A stretch of 6,124 nt of DNA from Actinomycetes bacterium. GTDB lineage: Bacteria; Actinomycetota; Coriobacteriia; WRKU01. Under the pieces are notes generated by a model, which saw only the letters and a list, made by a program, of their open reading frames with translations, was not told where the DNA came from and did no database searches. A program made the translations under genes and the position numbers. How positions within the stretch are numbered: position 1 is the stretch's first letter; every line of letters starts with the position of its first letter. Shown here in pieces: positions 1-5,246 of this stretch. The stretch lies in contig WQXV01000070.1 in NCBI GenBank assembly GCA_009781565.1, positions 1-6,124 of the forward strand, written 5' to 3'.

Positions 1-1
1 A

Positions 2-1483
2 CCTAACGAGATGGCGGCGACCTCGGTACTCGAGGTACTCGATCTTGCCGGCATCCCCCTCCATGCCGATCGGCGCACTGTGTCCGATCCGCTGGTCATC
101 GGGGGAGGCCCGTGTGCGTTCAACCCCGAGCCACTGGCACCTTTCTTCGATGCATTCTTTATTGGAGAAGGCGAGAACGCCATCATCGAGATCGTCGAGG
201 TGGTTCGCCAGACGAAGGCGAAAGGCTTCGCCCGCGAGCAGCAGCTTGCTGCACTGAGCGCTCTCGAAGGTATCTATGTGCCGAGCCTCTACGATAAAAG
301 TAGCGCCGATCCGATCAAGAAGCGTATCGCGCGTGATTTTGCCACGATCGCGGGGCCGAACGATCGCATCGTACCGTTCGTCGATGTCGTCCACGATCGC
401 TGTTCGATCGAGATCTTGAGAGGGTGCAATCGCGGATGTCGCTTCTGCCAAGCGGGCATGACATATCGACCAGCCCGTGAACGCAGCGCCGATACCATCA
501 TCCGTGCTGCACTCAAAGGAGTGGAGCGTACCGGCTACGACGAGGTCTCGCTGACCTCCCTTTCCAGTACCGATCACAGCCAGATAACCGAGATCGTTCG
601 CAGGCTCAATGCGGCGCTTGCCCCAAAGGGCGTCAGTGTCTCGTTGCCCAGTCTGCGGGTCGATTCGTTCAGTATCGATCTGATGAATGTACTGACCTCA
701 GGCTCGAAACGCCCCGCTCTGACGCTCGCACCGGAAGCAGGTACCCAACGAATGCGCGATATCATCAACAAGAATGTGACGGAGGAGCAGGTTCTCGATA
801 TGGTCCGCAGCGCTTTCGAGGTCGGTTATCTTCGCGTCAAGCTCTACTTTATGATCGGACTGCCTCACGAGACCGACGAGGACATTGTCGGGATCGCTCA
901 GCTGGTACAAAAGGTCAGTGAGGTGGCACATGACAGTGTGGAGCCCAAGAAACGGGGCGCGGTCAAGGTGGCATTGAGCGTCTCATCCTTCGTCCCCAAA
1001 GCCCACACTCCCTTTCAGTGGGCGCAGCAAGACAGCGTCGCTGAGATCGAGCGCAAACAAGATATGCTCAAAGCAGCGCTACCGCGCAAAGGGGTGCAGC
1101 TTTCCTATCATGATGCGCATACCTCGCACATCGAGGGCTTGATCGCGAGGGGAGATGCCACCTTGGCTCCGGTCATCGAAGCTGCGTGGAGAGCGGGAGC
1201 CCGATTCGAAGCGTACGCCGAGCAGTTCGACTACGCTTTGTGGCAACAAGCATTCGAAGCAACCGGATTTGATCCCGACCACAATGCTGAGCCGCGAAAA
1301 CCCGGTGAGCCTCTTGCTTGGGACCATATCAGCACCGGAGTCAGCACTGAATACCTCATGCAAGAAGCGCAGAATGCGCAGAAGGCGAAGCTGACCTTGG
1401 ACTGCACCTTCAAGTCCTGCACCACCTGTGGGGTCTGCCAGAATCTGGGGACCACCATCGATATCAAGGCGGATCGAGGGTGA
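2..1483 (+). CDS. Radical SAM protein, TIGR03960-like, 5'-truncated by the window edge
   Basis: The reading frame is open to the first bases of the window. The residues before the ATG at 11 (P-N-E) continue into a conserved family stretch (MAATSVLEVLDLAGIPL), so ATG 11 is an internal Met and the N-terminal part of the protein lies upstream. Numbering from that Met, GGGPCAFNPEPL at 31-42 is typical of the family. The radical SAM Fe-S/SAM motif CxxxCxxC is present as C139, C143 and C146 in RGCNRGCRFCQAG. A TIM-barrel-like region follows, with SLPSLRVDSF and LTLAPEAGTQRMR. The C-terminus carries a second cysteine cluster (C465, C470, C473, C476) that may bind metal. Family knowledge: these proteins are uncharacterised, usually sit next to or fused with DUF2344, and have an N-terminal B12-binding-like region. 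The next gene here is that DUF2344 partner, and the stop codon abuts its start region. Substrate and product are unknown. I am confident of the family and not of the reaction. Confidence 0.9.
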   Translation, partial: PNEMAATSVLEVLDLAGIPLHADRRTVSDPLVIGGGPCAFNPEPLAPFFDAFFIGEGENAIIEIVEVVRQTKAKGFAREQQLAALSALEGIYVPSLYDKSSADPIKKRIARDFATIAGPNDRIVPFVDVVHDRCSIEILRGCNRGCRFCQAGMTYRPARERSADTIIRAALKGVERTGYDEVSLTSLSSTDHSQITEIVRRLNAALAPKGVSVSLPSLRVDSFSIDLMNVLTSGSKRPALTLAPEAGTQRMRDIINKNVTEEQVLDMVRSAFEVGYLRVKLYFMIGLPHETDEDIVGIAQLVQKVSEVAHDSVEPKKRGAVKVALSVSSFVPKAHTPFQWAQQDSVAEIERKQDMLKAALPRKGVQLSYHDAHTSHIEGLIARGDATLAPVIEAAWRAGARFEAYAEQFDYALWQQAFEATGFDPDHNAEPRKPGEPLAWDHISTGVSTEYLMQEAQNAQKAKLTLDCTFKSCTTCGVCQNLGTTIDIKADRG

Positions 1484-1485
1484 AG

Positions 1486-2160
1486 ATGGGCATGCCGGTG
1501 ACCTACAGGCTGCGTGTCGAATACGCCAAACAGGATAGAGGAGCCTACCTCTCGCATCTCGAGGTCATTCGTGCGCTTGAGCGGGTCATACGGCGCGCCG
1601 CGCTTCCCTATGCGATATCGGAGGGCTTCAGTCCTCATATGAAACTCTCGTTCGGACCGGCGCTCAGCGTGGGTACCGCATCGGTAAGCGAGCACTTCGA
1701 TGTCATCTTGAACGAGTTCGTCGCGCCTGCCGAGGCACTCACACGTCTCCAAGAGGCATCGACCGGAGTCCTTCCCATTTTGAGCTGCGGCTATGTGTCC
1801 GCTCGCGAACCATCACTGAGTGCAGCAGTCAACATCTTGACCTATCAGCTCACCATTGACGGAATCATAGATATCGATACGGATCTGCCTGCTATGATTG
1901 AGGTGGTACAGAAAGAAAAGCCGAAAACGTATGAGACCGCACTCTCACTTCCCCGCGGCATCGACGTCTCGACACAAGAAGGTAAGACGGTGCTCGAATT
2001 TAGTATTCGCGCAACACCTGCGGGAACTCTGAGACCGGACAGTTTGGTCGAGTATCTGCTGGGTGAGGATGCAATGCGTGATCACTGCATAGAGTACCTA
2101 CGAGTAAACACTTGGATCGAAAGCGAGGATGGCACATGGCGCGAACCCTCTCGACCATAA
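1486..2160 (+). CDS. DUF2344 / TIGR03936-like radical SAM-linked protein
   Basis: This protein of about 224 residues is a match by eye to the radical SAM-associated DUF2344 family. The N-terminus has the family pattern TYRLRVEYAK, then SHLEVIRALERVIRRA (23-38), then ISEGFSPHMKLSFGPALSVG (44-63), a conserved block in this family. The GAGGG at 1476-1480 is a good ribosome binding site 5 nt before ATG 1486. GTG 1480 overlaps that site and is unlikely to be the start, while ATG 1492 (MPVTYRL) is also possible. The gene starts 2 nt after the radical SAM stop codon, so the two are probably translationally coupled. In many bacteria the two proteins are neighbours or one fused polypeptide, which suggests they act in the same complex or step. 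No catalytic residues are established. The protein is probably cytoplasmic, as no membrane segment is seen. Its end overlaps the next gene by 25 nt. Confidence 0.88.
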   Translation: MGMPVTYRLRVEYAKQDRGAYLSHLEVIRALERVIRRAALPYAISEGFSPHMKLSFGPALSVGTASVSEHFDVILNEFVAPAEALTRLQEASTGVLPILSCGYVSAREPSLSAAVNILTYQLTIDGIIDIDTDLPAMIEVVQKEKPKTYETALSLPRGIDVSTQEGKTVLEFSIRATPAGTLRPDSLVEYLLGEDAMRDHCIEYLRVNTWIESEDGTWREPSRP

Positions 2161-2816
2161 CCGCAATTCTCAGTGCTTTGCTGTTCTTCGCCTTTGTTAT
2201 CTTCTCAGCTATCTATATCCTTTCGTCACCGTTGGCGGTACGCGCGATGATCATGGCAACACAGGGCGACTCGAACCTTTCGCGACAACAACGTCTTGAT
2301 GCGGCAGATCTTACGACCCGCTTCGTCCGTTCGGGGAGCAGGGAAGAAGCGATGACAGCTTTCTACCGTGAGGACATCAAGAGCGGGGCACTCTCGATCA
2401 GGCATCTCGAGGATGTGCATGCCGTGTTTCAACACACCTGGGTCCTCGGAGCGATATGCGCGCTCCTGGTCGTCTCGATACTGATAGAGACCTATCAAAA
2501 GATGTGGTGGGAGTGGCTGCGGCTTGCGCTGCGTATCACCGCAGGTCTGTGTCTGATCGTCCCCATCTTCGTCAGCCTGTTCATTCTGGCCACCTTCGAT
2601 TCGCTCTTCACCTCCTTTCACAAGCTGTTCTTTCCCCAGGGAAATTGGCAATTTGCATCAGATTCCTTCCTGATCCAGATCTTTCCCGAGCAGTTTTGGA
2701 TGATGTGCGCGATCCTGCTGATCACCCTGATCGTTCTAGCCGGGCTCCTCATCTTGTTCAGTGATTATCTGGCCCATCGTCAGCGTGTGGTCCTGCGCGA
2801 ACTGCGGCATCCCTAG
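2136..2816 (+). CDS. DUF1461 / TIGR01906-like integral membrane protein
   Basis: This is a predicted membrane protein of 226 residues. Hydrophobic segments lie at roughly 10-31, 102-118, 129-153 and 188-208, giving four transmembrane helices. A polar, probably extracytoplasmic, loop lies between helices 1 and 2 and contains SIRHLEDVHAVF (87-98). Between helices 3 and 4 lies FHKLFFPQGNWQF (161-173) followed by FLIQIFPEQFW. Blocks of this kind (FF-x-GNW and the Phe-Pro-Glu-x-Phe-Trp motif) are what I recognise from the DUF1461/TIGR01906 family. ATG 2136 is chosen because GAGG at 2125-2128 stands 7 nt upstream. The in-frame TTG at 2112 has no such site. The start lies inside the end of the DUF2344 gene, indicating coupled translation. 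The family has no known function, and I see no enzyme motif. No clear terminator follows, so the transcript may run on towards ssrA. Confidence 0.85.
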   Translation: MARTLSTITAILSALLFFAFVIFSAIYILSSPLAVRAMIMATQGDSNLSRQQRLDAADLTTRFVRSGSREEAMTAFYREDIKSGALSIRHLEDVHAVFQHTWVLGAICALLVVSILIETYQKMWWEWLRLALRITAGLCLIVPIFVSLFILATFDSLFTSFHKLFFPQGNWQFASDSFLIQIFPEQFWMMCAILLITLIVLAGLLILFSDYLAHRQRVVLRELRHP

Positions 2817-2852
2817 TCACTTGCATGATCCCCGTCAGAGCTCTCTTGCGAG

Positions 2853-2882
2853 TTGTCACAGGCTTGTGGCGCATGCTAGAAT
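2853..2882 (+). promoter_or_regulatory. Probable ssrA promoter (extended -10)
   Basis: TTGTCA (2853-2858) is followed by an 18-nt spacer and TAGAAT (2877-2882). TG at 2874-2875 lies one base before the -10, making an extended -10. Transcription would begin near 2889, giving a leader of about 58 nt removed by RNase P at 2947. A second TTGACG (2914-2919) lies nearer the gene, but the closest -10-like hexamer, GATAAT (2929-2934), is only 9 nt away, which is too close for a normal promoter. The assignment rests on sequence match only. Confidence 0.6.
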
Positions 2883-2889
2883 GGCTATT

Positions 2890-2907
2890 CGCGCAAGGTG
2901 TTGCGCG
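2890..2907 (+). other. Perfect 7-bp hairpin in the predicted ssrA leader
   Basis: CGCGCAA (2890-2896) pairs perfectly with TTGCGCG (2901-2907) around a GGTG loop. It begins at about the predicted transcription start. No T-run follows, so it is not an intrinsic terminator. It could be a 5' stem of the tmRNA precursor or a palindromic protein site. It may also mean nothing. Confidence 0.45.
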
Positions 2908-3041
2908 GACCCCTTGACGAATGTGCGTGATAATCAGGTCGTCAGTGGGGGTGACGTGGTTTCGACATGGTGATGCTCGAGATCGGATAAGCAAGCCCAG
3001 GTCTCCTCGCCTGGTAAAACAGGGGTAAACCTTTTTTAAAC

Positions 3042-3071
3042 GGCGAAACTGATTACGCCTACGCAGCCTAG
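3042..3071 (+). other. tmRNA tag reading frame: (A)GETDYAYAA
   Basis: The frame GGC GAA ACT GAT TAC GCC TAC GCA GCC TAG encodes GETDYAYAA. The resume codon is set at GGC 3042 because T 3037 and A 3038 fall at -5 and -4, matching the conserved U-A upstream of the E. coli resume codon (inference by analogy). With the alanine carried by tmRNA, the tag has 10 residues. The end of the frame lies in a perfect 7-bp stem, ACGCAGC/GCTGCGT (3061-3067/3074-3080), with the stop codon in its loop region. The tag ends in AYAA, not the more usual ALAA. Confidence 0.85.
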
Positions 3072-3281
3072 TTGCTGCGTCGTCAAGTTGGGGTTAGCTC
3101 CCGACGCCAATGCGACGACACAAAGGGAGCTGCTCTATTACTTGTGGGCTGTATAAGTAATAGCTAAGATCGAACAGCCATGAGAGGCGCCCGGTTTGTC
3201 ATTTGTCTTAGGCACCTCTCGAGAACACGCAAATGACTGAGCTTGGAGAAACCGATCGAGAGTGCTTCATGGACGTGGGTT

Positions 3282-3302
3282 CGATTCCCACCACCTCCAC
3301 CA
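3282..3302 (+). repeat. Direct repeat copy 1: tmRNA 3' end (candidate att site)
   Basis: These are the last 21 bases of ssrA, from the T loop through the CCA end. They recur exactly at 3454-3474. Site-specific integrases often use this part of tmRNA and tRNA genes as their bacterial attachment site and rebuild the gene end on integration. Confidence 0.8.
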
Positions 3303-3453
3303 GAATCAATTATTGCTGTGCCCTCTGGGGGGGGGATCGAACCCGAGAGACGGATTCGACCTAGGGGAGAATTCGGTCGGAGACCCACATGCGACTTATG
3401 GGAGCATGTGGTCCGAGCATAGCGAGGTCTCAATATCGCTGAAGGCGGGATTG
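3303..3453. other. Gene-free segment between the two tmRNA 3'-end copies
   Basis: I see no credible protein gene here. The segment holds a run of nine G (3327-3335) and an inverted T-arm-like motif (GGGTTCGATCC on the minus strand, 3334-3344). It also holds a strong imperfect hairpin at 3377-3416 and a 5-bp stem AGCGA/TCGCT (3421-3425/3436-3440). It could be the remnant of an integrated element or an uncharacterised structured RNA trailing ssrA. No integrase or recombinase remnant is visible. Confidence 0.5.
3377..3416 (+). other. Strong hairpin in the post-ssrA segment
   Basis: CCACATGC (3385-3392) pairs perfectly with GCATGTGG (3404-3411) around an 11-nt loop. After a 3-nt bulge (3382-3384), TCGGA (3377-3381) pairs with TCCGA (3412-3416), giving 13 bp in all. 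No T-run follows, so it is not a typical terminator. The role is unknown. Confidence 0.6.
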
Positions 3454-3474
3454 CGATTCCCACCACCTCCACCA
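3454..3474 (+). repeat. Direct repeat copy 2: displaced tmRNA 3' end (candidate att site)
   Basis: This is an exact 21-bp copy of 3282-3302, including the T-arm 3' strand, the acceptor strand and CCA. The sequence just before it (GCGGGATTG) only loosely resembles the real T arm, and no matching tmRNA 5' half exists here, so it is a fragment and not a second gene. The terminator-like hairpin begins 12 bp further on. This suggests copy 2 marks the original ssrA end. Confidence 0.8.
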
Positions 3475-3485
3475 GGTGCTCAAAG

Positions 3486-3521
3486 CGAACACCGTGAACC
3501 CCGGCTCACGGTGTTCGTTCT
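3486..3521 (+). terminator. Intrinsic terminator-like hairpin, probably for ssrA
   Basis: A perfect 12-bp stem pairs CGAACACCGTGA (3486-3497) with TCACGGTGTTCG (3506-3517) around an 8-nt loop. Two weaker pairs may extend it (3484-3485 with 3518-3519). It is followed by TTCTCTATT, a modest T-rich tract. It is the only strong terminator-like structure between ssrA and the next gene. Confidence 0.72.
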
Positions 3522-3532
3522 CTATTATGCGA

Positions 3533-3538
3533 TACAAT
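3533..3538 (+). promoter_or_regulatory. Possible -10 element for the ppk2 operon
   Basis: TACAAT matches the -10 consensus at five of six positions. No convincing -35 lies 17 nt upstream, where the terminator stem sits. Transcription would begin near 3545. If so, the ATG at 3578 would have a complete ribosome site in the mRNA and the ATG at 3557 would not. Confidence 0.35.
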
Positions 3539-3556
3539 TATGAGGGCAGTATCCGC

Positions 3557-4483
3557 ATGAATGAGACGAGGATCGTTATGGATATCAGTCGCTATAGAGT
3601 CGATGGTAGTAAGCCGTTCGTCCTTGCGGATTATGCGACCGGTCGTGATGATACCTTCAAGAACAGGAAGGCCGAACTTGCCTTTCTCGCGCATAACACC
3701 GAAGAGCTCGATCTTTTACAGGCACGATTCGCCGCTGACGGCAGGGCAGGGCTGCTGGTCATCATCCAAGGCATGGATGCCAGTGGTAAGGATGGCTCGA
3801 TCCGTGCGGTATTTGCCGGCATGAATCAATACGGTGTCCATGTCTTCAGCTTCAAATCCCCGACCGCGCAAGAGCTTTCCCATGACTATCTATGGCGACT
3901 CCACCGTCATGTTCCTCAGCGCGGTGATATCACGGTGTTCAACCGCTCATACTACGAGGATGTGCTCATCGTGGCTGTCCATAAACTCTATGAGAATCTC
4001 AACATCCTCGATCGCGCAAAGGGCCCTGATGTCGTCGAGCAGCGCTATCAGCAGATCGTAAACTACGAGCGTTATCTGTGGGAGAACGCCATCGTGGTGG
4101 TTAAAGTCATGCTCAACATCTCAAAAGAGGAGCAAGCCAAGCGATTTCTCAGTCGTGTCTATGACCCGACGAAGAATTGGAAGTTCGCGATCGGCGACAT
4201 CATCGAGCGCGAGTTCTGGGATGATTACCAGCATGCATATCAAAGCGCGATAGATGCGACGGCGACCGAGATCGCCCCGTGGTTCATCGTACCGGCAGAT
4301 AACAAATCGTTTACCCGTGCGGTCATCTCGCAGATCGTGCTTGACGCGCTCGTCGATCTCGACCCGCAGTTCCCCAAAATGAAAGCAAAGGCCTACGAGG
4401 ATCTTGAACTGGGCCGTCAGTACCTCATGGGCGATCCTGAGGCGATCGCACAGGTCGGCGAGAAGATCAAGAAGATCTGGTAG
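3557..4483 (+). CDS. ppk2: PPK2-family polyphosphate:nucleotide phosphotransferase
   Basis: This 308-residue cytoplasmic enzyme should move phosphate between polyphosphate and nucleotides (AMP, ADP or GDP, depending on subclass, which I cannot settle). The Walker A region GMDASGKDG is at 72-80, the second conserved motif FNRSYYEDVL at 128-137, and the lid region KRFLSRVYDPTKNWKF at 195-210. WDDYQHAY (221-228) and PWFIVPADNK (241-250) are also typical. The overall pattern fits the TIGR03709-type branch. About 37 residues follow the usual LDPQFP end, a tail that I do not recognise. The frame is open further upstream to a GTG at 3476, but that start lies in the terminator region and has no ribosome site. 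ATG 3557 has GAGGG rather far upstream (10 nt). ATG 3578 (MDISRYRV) has GAGG at the better spacing of 6 nt and may be the true start. It heads an operon with the next two genes. Confidence 0.93.
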   Translation: MNETRIVMDISRYRVDGSKPFVLADYATGRDDTFKNRKAELAFLAHNTEELDLLQARFAADGRAGLLVIIQGMDASGKDGSIRAVFAGMNQYGVHVFSFKSPTAQELSHDYLWRLHRHVPQRGDITVFNRSYYEDVLIVAVHKLYENLNILDRAKGPDVVEQRYQQIVNYERYLWENAIVVVKVMLNISKEEQAKRFLSRVYDPTKNWKFAIGDIIEREFWDDYQHAYQSAIDATATEIAPWFIVPADNKSFTRAVISQIVLDALVDLDPQFPKMKAKAYEDLELGRQYLMGDPEAIAQVGEKIKKIW

Positions 4484-4485
4484 CT

Positions 4486-5235
4486 ATGCGTTTTGCGCTA
4501 TCGTGGGCAGCTCGCGAAATAGCTGATAAGAACGAGATCGAGACGAACGTAACACCTTTGGGCGATATGCTGACCCTGACCAAGATCGATGGTCTGTGGT
4601 CACGACTAGCCGATGAGATCGGATGGAACGAGGCGATGCGTCTTGCCCAGTTCCCGCATGATTTCATGAAGCTGATCGATCCCTATGGCAGAACGATGAT
4701 GGATCAGATGCGTGAGACATTCAACTCGATCGGTGGCATGGGTAGACGTGATAAAACCCCTGCCTACCTCTGCATCGCTGATGATGTGTGCTCATCTATC
4801 GGCTGGATCGTGGCAGAAGATATCGTTCGCGACGCGCTCATGATGGTCTATGGCAAGATGATATCGACGATCCACAATGATCTGCCGTTCTCACGCGACG
4901 AGTTCAATGTCAGCTGGTGCTTCCATAGCGATGGTGATATCTCATCGATCTATCCTGCCATAAAACAGGCGGGTTTCGATGCGGTCCATGGTGCCAGTGT
5001 GCCCTATGCGCGTATGAGTACGCTCGTGGGAAAGGCAGGCACGGCGAAACTCGAGTTCTTCGGAGGCGTGATGACCGAGACATTGGAGGAGGGAAGGCTC
5101 TCCGGAGAGCTGACGCGCCAGATCGCGATCTTGGCACGTCGTCCTAACATGGTCGTCTGCGATGATGGTGGTATGGATACCTTACGCCAACTGGAACACG
5201 AGCTGGATGCGTGTCATCAGATAGCTTTGTGCTAG
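4486..5235 (+). CDS. Short URO-D superfamily-like protein, function unknown
   Basis: This protein of 249 residues resembles the C-terminal two thirds of uroporphyrinogen decarboxylase-like proteins (HemE/MtaA/CmuA superfamily). What I recognise is CIADDVCSS (96-104), where the superfamily often has an Asp-Asp pair, and FHSDGDISSIYPAIKQAGFDAVH (146-168), close to the HS(D/C)G(D/N)I...AG(F/V)DA pattern. The N-terminal HemE signature (Met-Arg-Gln-Ala-Gly-Arg) is absent, and the protein is about 100 residues shorter than usual, so it is unlikely to be the heme-pathway enzyme. The gene starts 2 nt after the ppk2 stop and has only a weak ribosome site, so translation is probably coupled. ATG 4567 is an alternative start. 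Substrate and reaction cannot be read from the sequence. The family call is by eye. No signal peptide or membrane segment is seen. Confidence 0.72.
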   Translation: MRFALSWAAREIADKNEIETNVTPLGDMLTLTKIDGLWSRLADEIGWNEAMRLAQFPHDFMKLIDPYGRTMMDQMRETFNSIGGMGRRDKTPAYLCIADDVCSSIGWIVAEDIVRDALMMVYGKMISTIHNDLPFSRDEFNVSWCFHSDGDISSIYPAIKQAGFDAVHGASVPYARMSTLVGKAGTAKLEFFGGVMTETLEEGRLSGELTRQIAILARRPNMVVCDDGGMDTLRQLEHELDACHQIALC

Positions 5236-5246
5236 TTTGGAACGCT

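Larger units (their letters stand above)
2947..3302 (+). ncRNA. ssrA: Transfer-messenger RNA (tmRNA), one-piece
   Basis: tmRNA rescues ribosomes stalled on broken mRNAs, acting with SmpB. It is charged with alanine and then encodes a degradation tag. The 5' end GGGGGUGACGUGGUUUCGAC is the hallmark start. GGGGGTG (2947-2953) pairs with CACCTCC (3292-3298), and ACCA (3299-3302) is genomically encoded. The T arm is GTGGG (3275-3279), TTCGATT, CCCAC (3287-3291). Helix 2 pairs 2981-2986 with 3252-3257. Pseudoknot 1 is CCAGG/CCTGG (2997-3001/3010-3014) plus CTCCT/AGGGG (3003-3007/3021-3025). Pseudoknot 2 uses 3096-3102/3125-3131. Pseudoknot 3 uses 3135-3143/3155-3163 and 3147-3152/3174-3179. Pseudoknot 4 uses 3182-3191/3211-3220 (one C-A mismatch) and 3198-3205/3230-3237. 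All elements of a working tmRNA are present, in 356 nt. The promoter at 2853-2882 probably drives it. The 3' end is repeated 172 bp downstream. Confidence 0.97.

Noticed and set aside
1231..1752. Minus-strand reading frame of 173 codons
   Set aside because: It is antisense to the radical SAM and DUF2344 genes and crosses their junction. No recognisable protein.
2914..2934. TTGACG and GATAAT as the ssrA promoter
   Set aside because: The spacer is only 9 nt. TTGTCA with TAGAAT at 18 nt and an extended -10 is a better match.
2758..2994. Short reading frames on both strands between the DUF1461 gene and ssrA
   Set aside because: They overlap the ssrA promoter, leader and tmRNA 5' end, and show no family features.
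3321..3420. A tRNA gene on the minus strand, suggested by GGGTTCGATCC
   Set aside because: The T stem does not pair well against the C-tract, no matching acceptor 5' strand is present and no D or anticodon arm can be formed.
3164..3472. Minus-strand reading frame of 102 codons containing GGGGGNRTHV
   Set aside because: It runs antisense to the tmRNA 3' end and the repeat. GGGGNRT-type peptides are a well-known artefact of translating tRNA and tmRNA T-arm/acceptor sequence.
3377..3474. A second complete tmRNA or tRNA ending at 3474
   Set aside because: The sequence upstream lacks a 5' GGGGGTG-like acceptor strand and a canonical T loop (GCGGGATTGCGATT is degenerate), so only a 3' fragment is present.
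3262..3543. Plus-strand reading frame of 93 codons over the tmRNA 3' end and terminator
   Set aside because: It spans the tmRNA acceptor, the repeat and the hairpin. Its peptide (GRGFDSHHLH, PPPPPG) is translated RNA-gene sequence.
3476..3556. GTG 3476 as the ppk2 start
   Set aside because: The 27 extra codons would be encoded by the terminator-like hairpin, with no ribosome site. The family similarity begins near the later ATGs.
4486..5235. Naming the URO-D-like gene hemE
   Set aside because: The N-terminal arginine-containing HemE signature is absent and the protein is too short. There are no heme-pathway neighbours.
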